Origin: an uncultured Nostoc sp.
GTDB taxonomy: Bacteria > Cyanobacteriota > Cyanobacteriia > Cyanobacteriales > Nostocaceae
Direction of reading: 5' to 3'
DNA length: 64,000 nt
Assembly (NCBI RefSeq): GCF_937863485.1
Contig: NZ_CALMFY010000131.1
Coordinates: 20,562-84,561, forward strand
In this document: piece after piece, positions 36,095 to 46,026 of the stretch
Position numbering within the stretch: position 1 is the first letter of the stretch
How the letters are laid out: each line of letters opens with the position of its first letter
Translations under genes and position numbers: made by a program
The notes under the pieces: model-generated
What the model saw: the letters and a program-made list of their open reading frames with translations, nothing else
Databases searched by the model: none
Told to the model about the DNA's origin: nothing

Positions 36095-37378
36095 TCAGGC
36101 ACTCACAACTGCACGCTGATAAGCTTCTTCAGCGACTTTTGCTAAACGTTGCATACCAGTGGCAATCTCCTCATCGCTGCCTGTAAGGCTGATGCGGACG
36201 CATTGTTGCTTATGTGCCCACTCTTCCTCTAAACCGGGGAAGAAGGTACTTCCAGGGACAACAATCACACCTACTTGCTTGAGGCGTTGATAAAATTCCC
36301 AGTCAGTGATGGGTAGATCCTCTAACCACAACCAAGCAAAAATTGCTCCTTCACCACGATGCAGGAACCAAGGTAAATTCTTGGGCATCGCTTGTTCTAA
36401 GCTGGTTTCTAAAACGGTAAATTTATTTTGATAAAAGGGACGGATGACAGTGTGAGAAATTTCCACTAATGCACCAGAATTGATTGCAAAAGCAGCGATC
36501 GCTTGGCCGTAACGTGAAGAATGGAGACTCATATTTGCTTGGAAACACTCCAACGCCTCAATCCACTTTTCATTTCCAATGGCAATACCAATCCTTTCTC
36601 CTGGTAATCCCGCTTTTGATAAACTCATGCAGTGTAAGATATTATCACCAAACACTGGTGTCATTTCGGTAAAGTTCAATGCTGGGAAGGGAGGCGCATA
36701 AGCCGAGTCAATTAACACGGGCAGATTGTAAGGTGCAGCCAGGGCAACAATCTTTTTCACCTCATCATCAGTGAGGACATTGCCAGTGGGATTACAGGGG
36801 CGAGAGAAGAGGACACAACCCGTGTTTTCTGTAATCGACAGTTGGCTGAAGTCGGGGCGATATTTAAATCGGTGATTAGCTGCATCAATATCAAGAGTCG
36901 GTTTGTGGGCGATTAGGGCTTTTGGAACTAAGCAGATACCACCGTAACCTGTGTAGTCAGGACAGAGGGGCAAAACAATTTGTTTTAACTCGCCGCTGGG
37001 AGTGTAGCCAGCGAAGGCATTCGCAGCGTAGAAGTAGAGGGTTTGACTGCCGGGGGTAATCAGGATATTGCGATCGCTCAAGTTTAACCCGTAGCGTTTG
37101 TTAAAATCATTGACGATCGCTTCAACAAATGGTCCATAGCCCTGACTTGACCCGTAGCGACAAACTACCTCACCATATTCTGGGCTAGCGAGAAGCTGTG
37201 CAGTACAATCCCGCCATAACTGCTCTACCTCTGGCAAAATCAACGGATTACCAGCACTCAAATTAATAAACTCCTGCCCTGCACCCGCTTGTAATGTCTC
37301 GATAATATCTTTCATGATTGCTCTTACGCCAGTCAGGTTGGACATTTGAGCGCCAATTTGAGTTAGGTCAGGATTCAT
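36095..37378 (-). CDS. Class I/II aminotransferase, valine-pyruvate transaminase (AvtA) type
   Basis: The ATG at 37376-37378 gives 427 residues (MNPDLTQIGAQMSNLTGVRAIMKD); a TTG four codons upstream is the alternative. The PLP lysine is in SLSKAGLPGERIG (about residue 250). NLSAGNPLILPEVEQLWR, FSRPCNPTGNVL and DSAYAPPFP are characteristic of the AvtA group. The enzyme would exchange amino groups between valine or alanine and keto acids, feeding branched-chain amino acid metabolism. Substrate naming rests on family resemblance. Confidence 0.83.
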   Translation of the reverse strand: MNPDLTQIGAQMSNLTGVRAIMKDIIETLQAGAGQEFINLSAGNPLILPEVEQLWRDCTAQLLASPEYGEVVCRYGSSQGYGPFVEAIVNDFNKRYGLNLSDRNILITPGSQTLYFYAANAFAGYTPSGELKQIVLPLCPDYTGYGGICLVPKALIAHKPTLDIDAANHRFKYRPDFSQLSITENTGCVLFSRPCNPTGNVLTDDEVKKIVALAAPYNLPVLIDSAYAPPFPALNFTEMTPVFGDNILHCMSLSKAGLPGERIGIAIGNEKWIEALECFQANMSLHSSRYGQAIAAFAINSGALVEISHTVIRPFYQNKFTVLETSLEQAMPKNLPWFLHRGEGAIFAWLWLEDLPITDWEFYQRLKQVGVIVVPGSTFFPGLEEEWAHKQQCVRISLTGSDEEIATGMQRLAKVAEEAYQRAVVSA

Positions 37379-37662
37379 AAGCTGTGACAAAATATATTAA
37401 TTGAGGGGTGGACAAAATATTTGGGGGTTGCTGCTGACATCAAGTTTACATCGTTGTCAAAACAGCTGTTGCCGCCTTTAACCAATTTAGCTACAGAATG
37501 ATATTTTAACAAAGTGATATTTATCGTTATAGCGGCGATCATGCTTACTAAATACGATGAAGTGATGCAAAAGTGGATCATGCGCTCAATATATTTAAGT
37601 GAAATAATCGCCGTGCTTCAGTACTCGGAAGAAAGTCAAAAAACTATATAGGAGGGCTGACG

Positions 37663-38772
37663 TTGCAAGTTAAAGCAGCAGTAGCTTACAGCGCAGGTAA
37701 GCCGTTGACAATTGAAACCGTTCAACTATCAAGGCCACAAGCCGGCGAAGTGTTAGTTGAGGTTAAAGCCAGCGGAGTTTGCCACACCGACGCCTTTACC
37801 TTATCTGGTAACGATCCCGAAGGTTTGTTTCCGGCAATTTTGGGACATGAAGGTGCTGGTGTGGTAGTAGAGGTAGGCGCTGGTGTCACTAGCCTCAAAC
37901 CAGGGGATCACGTGATTCCCCTCTACACTCCCGAATGCCGTCAGTGCGAATATTGCCTGAGTTTCAAAACAAATCTTTGTCAAGCTATTCGCCTAACTCA
38001 AGCCCGCGGTGTCATGCCCGATGGCACCAGTCGCTTTAGTATCGATGGGCAGATGATTCATCATTACATGGGTACATCCACTTTTGCCAACTATACAGTG
38101 CTGCCGGAAATAGCCCTAGCAAAAATTCGGGAAGACGCCCCATTTGATAAAGTTTGTTACATTGGCTGTGGTGTGACTACTGGTGTTGGTGCAGTCATTA
38201 ATACTGCCAAGGTGGAACCGGGAGCAAATGTCGTGGTTTTCGGCTTGGGTGGTATTGGCTTAAATGTCATCCAAGCGGCGCGGATGGTGGGAGCGAATAT
38301 GATTGTCGGGGTGGATCTTAATCCCAGCAAATGCGCCTTGGCAGAAAAGTTTGGCATGACGCACTTTGTCAATCCCCAGGAAGTAGAGGGTGATTTAGTT
38401 CCCTATCTGGTTGATTTAACAAAAGGCGGTGCTGATTACAGTTTTGAATGTATCGGTAATGTCAAAGTTATGCGTCAAGCATTAGAATGTTGCCATAAAG
38501 GTTGGGGCGTCAGCGTGGTTATTGGTGTTGCTGGTGCTGGACAGGAAATTAGTACTCGTCCTTTTCAATTAGTAACTGGGCGTGTTTGGAAAGGTTCGGC
38601 ATTCGGTGGCGCTAGAGGACGTACAGATGTGCCGAAAATTGTTGATTGGTATATGGAAGGTAAGATAAACATTGATGATTTGATTACCCATGTGATGCCC
38701 ATTGAGCAAATTAATGATGCTTTTGAATTGATGCATAAAGGTGAATCAATTCGCAGTGTGGTGACTTTTTAG
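37663..38772 (+). CDS. frmA: S-(hydroxymethyl)glutathione dehydrogenase (class III ADH)
   Basis: 369 residues. The start is TTG at 37663, preceded by a strong AGGAGGG 9 nt upstream; no ATG fits. [12 protein letters not shown] and [12 protein letters not shown] give catalytic zinc ligands; [15 protein letters not shown] is the structural zinc lobe; the Rossmann loop is GLGGIG and the ending SIRSVVTF is typical. It oxidises the formaldehyde-glutathione adduct with NAD+ to S-formylglutathione, the substrate of FghA (29958-30797). The TTG start with a very strong ribosome site suggests tuned translation. Confidence 0.95.
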   Translation: MQVKAAVAYSAGKPLTIETVQLSRPQAGEVLVEVKASGVCHTDAFTLSGNDPEGLFPAILGHEGAGVVVEVGAGVTSLKPGDHVIPLYTPECRQCEYCLSFKTNLCQAIRLTQARGVMPDGTSRFSIDGQMIHHYMGTSTFANYTVLPEIALAKIREDAPFDKVCYIGCGVTTGVGAVINTAKVEPGANVVVFGLGGIGLNVIQAARMVGANMIVGVDLNPSKCALAEKFGMTHFVNPQEVEGDLVPYLVDLTKGGADYSFECIGNVKVMRQALECCHKGWGVSVVIGVAGAGQEISTRPFQLVTGRVWKGSAFGGARGRTDVPKIVDWYMEGKINIDDLITHVMPIEQINDAFELMHKGESIRSVVTF

Positions 38773-38859
38773 CTGTTAGATTCAACGCTTTTTCTCAAAA
38801 CAGAATTAACTGTAAGAGCGAACAGATGTAATTCATGTCAACTTCTGCCAGAACACGAG

Positions 38860-39000
38860 AGAAAATTCTCGTTTCCAGCCTCTGGCTGGAAATGCATTAA
38901 GAGCGGTGCCGTCAATTCATGAGGCAAAGCCTCACAACACGCATTCCCAGCCAGAGTCTGGGAACGAAAGAAATTCTCCGAGTTTGGGAACGAGAGAAAT
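38860..39000. repeat. Dispersed palindromic repeats
   Basis: Alternating inverted bits (cgtttccagcctctggctgg; attcccagccagagtctggg; tttgggaacgagag) form a palindromic cluster downstream of frmA; related sequence lies at 33868-33935. No gene here. Confidence 0.6.
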
Positions 39001-39103
39001 TATCAAATGCTTATCAGACTAGGCTTTAACCTGAAGTTGACACCAATCCACATCTATGCACTTTACTATAATTAGGGAAAGTTCACCAGGTTTTGAACCC
39101 ACT

Positions 39104-39601
39104 ATGCAGACACCACAAACCGGACAACCTGCGGTAAACCTGATGCCAAACCTTTACGAAAATGATTTTTATACTTGGACTCAAGAACAGGCTAACCTTC
39201 TGCGTCATCAACAATGGAACCAGCTTGACTTGCCCAATTTAATTGAGGAAATCGAATCTTTGGGAAGAAAGGAACGCCAAGAATTGAGAAATCGTCTTAG
39301 TATATTAGTTGGACATTTGCTCAAATGGGAATATCAACTAAAGCAACGGAGTCGTAGTTGGTTAGCGACAATTAGAGTCCAACGACGGGAAATTCTCAAG
39401 TTGATAAGCGAAAATCTTAGCCTAAAGCCTTGCCTTGAAGAAGCACTCCAGGAATCCTATGAAAACGGTAGGGATTTAGCATCGGGAGAAACAAATCTAC
39501 CACTCTCAACTTTTCCCAAGCAATGCTTATATCCTTTTGAGGAAATTCTGAGCGATCGCTTTTATCCGGGTGAGCCTGCGACAAATGATTTAATGGATTG
39601 A
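39104..39601 (+). CDS. DUF29 family protein
   Basis: The start at 39104 (MQTPQTGQPAVN) or at 39143 is more likely than 39056; about 165 residues. NLYENDFYTWTQEQANLLR, NLIEEIESLGRKERQELRNRL and LLKWEYQLKQRSRSWLATI are the DUF29 hallmark, a helical domain abundant in cyanobacteria. The function is unknown; many copies per genome sit near mobile or toxin-antitoxin loci. No partner gene adjacent. Confidence 0.88.
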   Translation: MQTPQTGQPAVNLMPNLYENDFYTWTQEQANLLRHQQWNQLDLPNLIEEIESLGRKERQELRNRLSILVGHLLKWEYQLKQRSRSWLATIRVQRREILKLISENLSLKPCLEEALQESYENGRDLASGETNLPLSTFPKQCLYPFEEILSDRFYPGEPATNDLMD

Positions 39602-39638
39602 CTTTTCTCCGGTTTTACGACGCAAGTAGCAAAATTTC

Positions 39639-41318
39639 TTAACTTGATAATACTTCATCAAAGTATCGATCAATTTCTGCCGTAAGTCTGTCAAAGTCCA
39701 CTGGCTTGGTCAAGTGGCATTTAAAACCAGCCTGAAGCGCAAGTTCCCTATCCTCTTGGCTACCGTAGCCGGTGAGCGCAATCAGAATTGAGCGAGTAAA
39801 TTTGGAGTCTTTACTCAGTTCCTGTGCAACGGCGAATCCATCCATCTCAGGAAGTCCGATATCACAAATAATCACATGAGGCTCAAACTCTCTTGCAGTT
39901 TGTACCCCTGAAATTCCATTGTTGGCAATGGAAACTTCATGCCCGAAGTACTCAAGCACTGCTTTTAATGTTACGGCTGAATCGTCATTATCTTCGATGA
40001 CTAAAATCTTTAACGATTTATTAGCTGCCTCTATAATCTCTAGGTCATTGTCCAAGGCTGTAATCTCTTCGCATACAGGGAGAGTGACTTTGAATTCTGC
40101 TCCCAAATTGATCCCTCTACTTGAGGCTTCAACATGACCACCATGAAGTTCGACAAGACTTTTGACTACCGATAGTCCCAAACCTAGCCCGCCCCTCGAA
40201 CGGTCTAAGCTGCGATCGGCCTGGGTAAACGGCTCGAAGAGTTCTGGTAAGATTGTCGGGTCTATCCCTATGCCTGAGTCTCTTACAGATAAGACCGCTA
40301 TACTACCTGAGCCATTCTCACCTGGAATCAATGAGAGATCCACCCAGATCGTCCCATCTGGCTTTGAAAACTTTAAGGCGTTCTCAAGAAGGTTCCGAAA
40401 GACTTGGAAGAAGCGGGTGGAGTCAACATCAGCCCACACAGGCGTGTTTGGCAGGTCTTGTACTACGGTAAGGTTGGATCTCTTTATTACTTGTGCATGG
40501 TCATTGAGACTCTGGCGAACCAAATCTACCAGATTAAACTTCTCAAGATTTAATGAAATCTTCCCGTAAGTGATGGACGATACGTCGAGCAGCTCATCGA
40601 TCAACTTCGAGAGGTGCTTAATCTGGTGTTGCATCATTAAGACTGTTTCCCCGACTGCGCCAGTCTCGCCCAGCTTCAACTTAAGAAGCTGAACCCCGTT
40701 CGAGATCGGGGCAACAGGATTTCTCAGCTCGTGAGCTAGCATCGCAATGAATTTGTCTTTAAGCGCGTTTTGGTTCGTAAGTTTCTGGATAAGTTGAACG
40801 TTCGATATCGCAACTGCCGTAGTGTCGGTCAAAATCTCAAGCAGTTCTATTTCTTCGGGCGTGGCTCGGTGTCGTGTACTCCAGTAGGCTCCGATCGCAC
40901 CCAGTGGATCAGAAATCCGTATGGGAACCATCACTAAACTATTGACAAAAGTCACTTTATAGGCATCAAGAGGAATTCGAGCATCCTGGTAAATGTCCTC
41001 AATCACGGCTGCTTGTTTATTGAGCATTGCCCAACCGGAGATGCAAGATTTGAGTGGAAAACGCATACCTTTCCAAAGTGGGCCGATGGCGTTTTCATCA
41101 ACATAGTGGCAACATTCACCATCCCGCAGTACAAAAGTTACTCCATCAGCATTCGTGAGATCCCGAGCCGCCAAACGCACAATCTCAATAATTTCCTCAA
41201 TAGTCCGCACACTAGCCAAATCCTTCACAACCGAAAGTAGCCTATTGTAAGACGAAATGCTATAGCTCTGATGCGAATTCTGTTCTTGAGAGATGGAGGT
41301 TTGTAATATATTTTTCAT
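39639..41318 (-). CDS. Hybrid sensor histidine kinase (GAF-HisKA-HATPase-REC)
   Basis: 559 residues, cytosolic. A GAF domain spans about 25-180 (with CISGWAM, IYQDARIPLDAY and a CC pair in GECCHYVDE that could hold a ligand). Then come HisKA with AMLAHELRNPVAPIS (His about 194), HATPase boxes NLLENALKFSKPDGT, DSGIGIDP and GGLGLGLSVVKSL, and a C-terminal receiver with phospho-acceptor Asp in VIICDIGLPEMDG (about 487). The kinase phosphorylates its own receiver or a separate partner. The input signal is unknown. It is monocistronic. Confidence 0.9.
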   Translation of the reverse strand: MKNILQTSISQEQNSHQSYSISSYNRLLSVVKDLASVRTIEEIIEIVRLAARDLTNADGVTFVLRDGECCHYVDENAIGPLWKGMRFPLKSCISGWAMLNKQAAVIEDIYQDARIPLDAYKVTFVNSLVMVPIRISDPLGAIGAYWSTRHRATPEEIELLEILTDTTAVAISNVQLIQKLTNQNALKDKFIAMLAHELRNPVAPISNGVQLLKLKLGETGAVGETVLMMQHQIKHLSKLIDELLDVSSITYGKISLNLEKFNLVDLVRQSLNDHAQVIKRSNLTVVQDLPNTPVWADVDSTRFFQVFRNLLENALKFSKPDGTIWVDLSLIPGENGSGSIAVLSVRDSGIGIDPTILPELFEPFTQADRSLDRSRGGLGLGLSVVKSLVELHGGHVEASSRGINLGAEFKVTLPVCEEITALDNDLEIIEAANKSLKILVIEDNDDSAVTLKAVLEYFGHEVSIANNGISGVQTAREFEPHVIICDIGLPEMDGFAVAQELSKDSKFTRSILIALTGYGSQEDRELALQAGFKCHLTKPVDFDRLTAEIDRYFDEVLSS

Positions 41319-41719
41319 AAAGAACTCCGAACAAAAGGGAAGTCTGGGTAAAAACTTAGGTAAAGCGGGTAGGTTTCAGCAGACACATAATCTTAATCGT
41401 AATCTTAACTTTGATGTTAAAAGTACGACCTGTTACCGCATTTTTTGTTCTCCTCTTTATGAGTATAAATATCTTTAAGGCTGCTGGGTAAATATTCAGT
41501 ATTTACGTAGGAATAATCCAACTTCTACTGTTTAATATAGCGAGTGAATGTAGTTAGTAAACTCGTTATTTAAACGTATCATTTGCGAGAAAATGCAACA
41601 TGTGTCATCGATAGCGTTTGCGTAGTGTTTCCAAGAGTTGCTCTCAACTCTTGGAGAGGCTGCGCCAACGAGTCTTGGAGCGTCACAGTCCTTCTTAGAT
41701 ATCGCTTATGGACATTAAT
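41319..41719. other. Intergenic
   Basis: Promoter side of the hybrid kinase and spacer DNA. 41620-41690 contains degenerate repeats (ccaagagttgctctcaactcttggagag, an inverted pair). No gene seen. Confidence 0.45.
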
Positions 41720-41821
41720 AGAACTTACGCACCATAATAAAATTACATCATTGCAAGCGAAGCGTCTCGTAGAGAAGCAATCTCAAACCTTGATTTTACA
41801 TTCTCAGTGCGTAAGTCCTAA
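41720..41821. repeat. MITE-like element with AGGACTTACGCA-type ends, copy A
   Basis: AGAACTTACGCA at 41720-41731 is inverted as TGCGTAAGTCCTA at 41808-41820. It is about 100 bp with no coding frame; same end family as 44656-44748 and 52842-52921. Confidence 0.75.
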
Positions 41822-41843
41822 TTATTTCCTCAACGTAGACAAA

Positions 41844-43763
41844 TTATTTGGCAATCGATAGATAATACTCAAATCGCTCCCGAAGTTGTTTAATTGTCAA
41901 ATTTTGAGTCCAGTACTCCACTAGAGCGTGACCAAATGCCCAGGCGTTGCGATCGGGTGAAGCGGAGTTTTCCAGTAGTAGCGGCCAGAGGGATACCAAT
42001 TCAAAGTTGAGCGAGTTAGAGTTGCTTGTATTCAAGAGCGAGAAAAGCTCATATCCCATTTGGAGTTTGCCAATCACAATCGGCAACTGTTCCACGGGAA
42101 TTTGCTCTGCCAACATATAGGCTAGGGCTGGAGATCCGGTTGAGAGGGTAGAAACAAACTGGAGAACGGGACTTTTGAGTAATGCCGTTAGTCCCTGTGT
42201 TGTCGTCATCTGGAAAGTGTAGTGGTCGATGATTTTGGCTGCGGCGATGGTGCGGGCTTCAAGGTTACGCAAAAAGCGGGCGAGACGGAGTTGCTTGGTA
42301 GGTGCGATCGCATCCACTAATCCTAACGATAGCGCCTCCACTCCCCAAGCAATTCTACTTGTTTTGCTGTCAGCTGTAACCACAGGTAGAACTAGATTAC
42401 AGAAGTTTCCTAGCAGTTTGGCGCGATACTCAGTGGCTTCGCGAATCGCAATTTCCTTGGAGCGATCGCCCCATTCCCAATCATAAGGCGGTTGCCATTC
42501 GCGGATGGGACGCAGACGATCTACCTGGGTAACGATCGCGATCGCAGGTAAATCTGCAACTTCTGCTTTCATATCTTGCAGAAAGTCTACATCCATTTGT
42601 AGTGCAGGATCGAGAGCAGGGGTAACTAACAGCAGCAAATCTGCATCGGTGGCATAATCAAGCACTAAGTCTCGGAGAGACGCACGGTTGACTTGTTCGT
42701 AACCAGGTGTATCCCAAAGCGTCAGGGTTTCCCCACTTTGAGTTTGCCATTGATAATTCTGAATGCGATCGGTACTGGGTAAAACATCTACCTCTGCTAA
42801 ATCCGCCTGAAATAGTGTGTTAATCAGGCTACTTTTTCCCGATCCTGTGCGCCCCACCAGCAGAATATTGACAGGTTTTTGCTCAACTGCCTCGGCTGGT
42901 TGAGCTTGAGTCAGGATTTCTCGGAGTGTTTGGGTTTTTACCTTGGGTAGAGTTGGGGTGGAAACAGCAGTTGCTGAAGCTGGTAATGTCCCACGTCCGT
43001 AGAGAGCGATCGCCTGTCGGCATAAGTTCCTCAGGGCAGCTTCCCGGAATAACTGGCTCAAATTCCCTAATAATTGCTGAGTTGCCTGGTTACTAGAACC
43101 CTGACTGACTTGTTTTGCTACCGCCGCCACCGGATTTAAAACCCACTGTGCCCAGTTCCAAGCTTTCCAGAATTTCCGAGCCGATGGTTCCAACTTCCGG
43201 TAGACTTCGTATCCTTGGTATGCTTGTCCAACCGTCACCTGATAAAGGACAGGAGATAACTTTTGCATCCACTGATCCATGTCATCCACCGTTCCCCGAA
43301 TCAGCCCATAAGCTTGGGGGACGTAAATGTTCAGCAGGGGATATTGAATTTGAGGATTGTAGATACGAGCGATCGCTACAACCAAATCCTGGCATCGTGT
43401 CCAAAAGGTTTGCCAGTCTTCCCAAATCGGGCGATCGCTCTGTGCTGCTTGCAGAATATCTTGGAGGGCGGTTTCTGCAAGCTTTGTGACATCACTTCCC
43501 ACTCGTGGCCCTACTGTATCCTCTGCTGTCGATTCCAGTTCTTCGCGGACTTGGGTTAATACAGCTTCCACTTGGTTAACAGCAGGTTGAGTCCATTTTA
43601 CCAACAGCCAGCGCCAACCCACAAATAAAAGGGTGAACACACCCCAAATCCAATTAATGCCCCACGCATGAATTTGTGAACCGGCGGCTACTAATAAGAA
43701 AATGATAATGAAAGCGATCGGGATTGCTAAGACGACCCACTGCCACGGTTTTAATCGCACCAT
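41844..43763 (-). CDS. Membrane-associated GTPase (dynamin/Era-like G domain)
   Basis: 639 residues. Two N-terminal membrane helices (WQWVVLAIPIAFIIIFLLVA; WIWGVFTLLFVGWRWLL) are followed by a helical region. The G domain starts near residue 300: G1 GRTGSGKSS, G3 DTPG, G4 TQVD. A helical C-terminal part follows (YTFQMTTTQGLTALLKSPV, IVIGKLQMGYELFSLL). It belongs to a YcjX/DUF697-like group of membrane GTPases of unknown role, common in cyanobacteria. No neighbour points to a specific pathway. Confidence 0.82.
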   Translation of the reverse strand: MVRLKPWQWVVLAIPIAFIIIFLLVAAGSQIHAWGINWIWGVFTLLFVGWRWLLVKWTQPAVNQVEAVLTQVREELESTAEDTVGPRVGSDVTKLAETALQDILQAAQSDRPIWEDWQTFWTRCQDLVVAIARIYNPQIQYPLLNIYVPQAYGLIRGTVDDMDQWMQKLSPVLYQVTVGQAYQGYEVYRKLEPSARKFWKAWNWAQWVLNPVAAVAKQVSQGSSNQATQQLLGNLSQLFREAALRNLCRQAIALYGRGTLPASATAVSTPTLPKVKTQTLREILTQAQPAEAVEQKPVNILLVGRTGSGKSSLINTLFQADLAEVDVLPSTDRIQNYQWQTQSGETLTLWDTPGYEQVNRASLRDLVLDYATDADLLLLVTPALDPALQMDVDFLQDMKAEVADLPAIAIVTQVDRLRPIREWQPPYDWEWGDRSKEIAIREATEYRAKLLGNFCNLVLPVVTADSKTSRIAWGVEALSLGLVDAIAPTKQLRLARFLRNLEARTIAAAKIIDHYTFQMTTTQGLTALLKSPVLQFVSTLSTGSPALAYMLAEQIPVEQLPIVIGKLQMGYELFSLLNTSNSNSLNFELVSLWPLLLENSASPDRNAWAFGHALVEYWTQNLTIKQLRERFEYYLSIAK

Positions 43764-43988
43764 TGCCCTATACCTGCTTTGAAATGTTGAGAAATTCGAG
43801 TTTTTGCAAAAATTACTCTTATAAAAAGTCTATCGTCTCCAATCTAGCCAGGATGTTTGATATTCTGGGATTAGTGCTAGACTCCTAATTATTAAGGATA
43901 AATGTTTTGTTTTGCTGTGGGTAGCTAAATAAACAACTGGACATTTATATTTCTAGATTAGAAGAAGTTTTAAATTGCTCAGTTGCTT

Positions 43989-44306
43989 ATGGGAGCAAAA
44001 TTTAGTAAACAAGCTATGCAAACTATTACCGACATTGGCACGCTGATTGTCAGCACACCGGGAACTTGTGGTGGTCGCCCTCGGATTGCGGGACACCGGA
44101 TTACAGTACACAATATTGCGATCGACTTTAACGCAGGGATGAAACCGGAAGAGATAGTTGTCCAAAGACCACAGCTAATGTTGGCACAAGTTTATGCAGC
44201 GCTAGCTTACTACTATGTTAATAAAGAAGTAATTGACACGGAGATTGCCATAGAAATCGAAGAATATGACCGTTTGGAAGCTGAATACACGCCGAAGAGA
44301 CAGTGA
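43989..44306 (+). CDS. DUF433 antitoxin-like protein
   Basis: ATG 43989 is used; 44016 (MQTITDIGTLI) is an equally good start. GGRPRIAGHRITVHNIAIDFNAGMKPEEIV is the DUF433 winged-helix-like signature, followed by a helical tail (YYYVNKEVIDTEIAIEIEEYDRL). DUF433 genes are regularly paired with DUF5615 PIN-like genes and are taken as antitoxins. Here the stop overlaps the next start by 4 bp (GTGA), so the two are translationally coupled. Confidence 0.88.
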   Translation: MGAKFSKQAMQTITDIGTLIVSTPGTCGGRPRIAGHRITVHNIAIDFNAGMKPEEIVVQRPQLMLAQVYAALAYYYVNKEVIDTEIAIEIEEYDRLEAEYTPKRQ

Positions 44307-44653
44307 GCCAAATTCGTTTGTATTTAGATGAGGACAGTGTTGAGAAGTCCCTAATCAAAGCTTTCTGTAATGCAAACTTGGATGTAGTGACAGTGGCTGA
44401 TAATGAGCAGCTAATTTGGGCAACAGAGCAAGGGCGTGCCATATATAGCTACAACCGAAGAGACTTTTGCTGCTTACATAATGAGTTTTTAGCCACAGAG
44501 AGAAATCATGCTGGCATTATCTTGTTGCAACAGCAACGCTATTCCGTAGGGCAACAGTTACAAGGGTTACTCAAGTTGGTTGCTACTCATTCGGCTGAAG
44601 ATATGGTAAACCAACTGGTATTTTTGAGTGCTTGTATTGATAAAAGCTCTTAG
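44303..44653 (+). CDS. DUF5615 PIN-like putative toxin nuclease
   Basis: 116 residues from the GTG at 44303. RLYLDEDSVEKSLIKAF holds the first acidic residues of a PIN-like active site and YNRRDFCCLH the later Asp (usual TxDxDF reads YNRRDF in this subfamily). Length and order match DUF5615. It is expected to act as an RNase toxin held by the DUF433 partner (family knowledge; toxicity not shown for this protein). Confidence 0.85.
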   Translation: MSQIRLYLDEDSVEKSLIKAFCNANLDVVTVADNEQLIWATEQGRAIYSYNRRDFCCLHNEFLATERNHAGIILLQQQRYSVGQQLQGLLKLVATHSAEDMVNQLVFLSACIDKSS

Positions 44654-44655
44654 AG

Positions 44656-44748
44656 TAGGACTTACGCACGAGTTACGGAATAACGAACCGCAGAGGCGCA
44701 GAGTACACGGAGAAATCAGAGTTTCAGAGATATTTTGCGTAAGTCCTA
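44656..44748. repeat. MITE-like element with TAGGACTTACGCA ends, copy B
   Basis: TAGGACTTACGCA at 44656-44668 is exactly inverted at 44736-44748, enclosing 67 bp of low-complexity DNA (aacgaaccgcagaggcgcag). It directly follows the DUF5615 stop codon by 2 bp. Confidence 0.85.
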
Positions 44749-45045
44749 TAGTTTGAAAAGTATTGGGCGAATAGAATTCGCTACTACACAAACGAAGTCC
44801 ACCTTCTCTTCTCTATGAGAAGCTGCGCCAACGAGACGCTACGCGAACGTGGACTAACGAAAAATCAAGGTTTTTAACCCACGGAGGTGGGTTTTGTCTG
44901 TATAGCCGCGACTTCCAGTCGCCAGGGCTAGTAATAAATTAGACTTTTCAAACATCCTCTTAGACTACTGTCAGCGTTTTAATTAACACTAGGCTTCATT
45001 AATAAAACTGCTATCTTAATAAAGATATCCTCGATGTGATCTAGC
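44749..45045. repeat. Degenerate repeats and a hairpin
   Basis: 44820-44850 holds the gagacgctacgcgaacg repeat class. 44876-44893 is a perfect hairpin (AACCCAC-GGAG-GTGGGTT) followed by ttgtctg, a known-looking Nostoc repeat block that could also terminate the toxin-antitoxin transcript. The last 100 bp are the promoter area of the AbiJ-like gene. Confidence 0.55.
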
Positions 45046-46026
45046 ATGTCATCAGCTAATTGCAAGGCAATAACTAAATCTGGAGAAAAATGTAAGCTCA
45101 AAGCTAATTCTTCTGGATACTGTCATATACATGATCCTGAAAAAATTGCTGAATGCGAGGCGAAACAACATTTACCTGAAATGTTCGCAGATGAGGTTTC
45201 AGCCAAGAGCTTTAGCCAACGACGAGGCTTGAAGCCAATATCTGAGATTATCCAAATTGATAGTATGAATGATGATCTACGGAATTCTCTTTGGAATGTT
45301 TTAAGTGCAAATTTCTTACTTGAGTACTCAGAAAAATTAAGTTTTGCGATTATGAGATATTCAGGTATAGATATAGATAATTTTATTAAATATCTTTGGA
45401 GAAACTATTTTAAGTATCCTTTGGATAACTTGCCTAGAGAATCAGGAGCATCTGTAAACTGGTTACTAAAATATTTCCAAAAGTGCCAATATAATGAAGT
45501 TTATGATTTTCTTGCGTTTACAATCAACTATTTCAGAACTCCAGAACTTGTAGAAGATATAAACTTTGTATTAGAAAGAGAACTCGCAGGTTATAGATTT
45601 GTCGGAGGTGTATTCACAGATATCACCAATGAGCAAGAAATTCAAATGCTTGAGCAAGCAGTAGATGATAAAAATTTTCCTGCTGTGTCCAGCCATTTGA
45701 AGCGCTCCCTTGCTTTAATGAGTGACAAAGAAAATACTGACTACAGAAACTCTATAAAAGAATCTATTTCCGCAGTTGAAAGTCTTGCAAAAGCTATTAC
45801 CGGAAAACCAAAGGCAACTTTAGGAGAAGCCCTGAAAGTTCTGGAAGTTTCTAATAAGTTACATCCCGCTTTAAAAAATTCATTTTTAAATCTATATGGA
45901 TATACAAGTGATGAGGGAGGTATCAGACATGCTATGTTGACTGAGCCTGATCTAACTATTGCTGATGCAAAGTACTTTTTACTTTCATGTACGTCTTTCA
46001 TAAATTACCTGAAATCGAAGATTTAA
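45046..46026 (+). CDS. AbiJ-like (AbiJ_NTD4-type) protein with N-terminal Cys3His motif
   Basis: 326 residues. Residues 1-30 read C6-KAITKSGEK-C16-KLKANSSGY-C26-HI-H29, a small zinc-binding CCCH module. From about 55 (FSQRRGLKPISEIIQIDSMN, LRNSLWNVLSANF) the protein matches the AbiJ_NTD4 domain. It ends in a HEPN-like helical part (IKESISAVESLAKAITGKPKATL; LYGYTSDEGGIRHAML). The R-H pair in GIRHA is where HEPN nucleases keep catalytic residues, though the full RxxxxH spacing is not present. AbiJ-type proteins are abortive-infection candidates. It lies between two toxin-antitoxin loci, supporting a defence role (inference). Confidence 0.7.
   Translation: MSSANCKAITKSGEKCKLKANSSGYCHIHDPEKIAECEAKQHLPEMFADEVSAKSFSQRRGLKPISEIIQIDSMNDDLRNSLWNVLSANFLLEYSEKLSFAIMRYSGIDIDNFIKYLWRNYFKYPLDNLPRESGASVNWLLKYFQKCQYNEVYDFLAFTINYFRTPELVEDINFVLERELAGYRFVGGVFTDITNEQEIQMLEQAVDDKNFPAVSSHLKRSLALMSDKENTDYRNSIKESISAVESLAKAITGKPKATLGEALKVLEVSNKLHPALKNSFLNLYGYTSDEGGIRHAMLTEPDLTIADAKYFLLSCTSFINYLKSKI

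Noticed and set aside
40162..40569. 135-codon plus ORF antisense to the hybrid kinase
   Set aside because: Basic, low-complexity shadow of conserved kinase boxes on the other strand.
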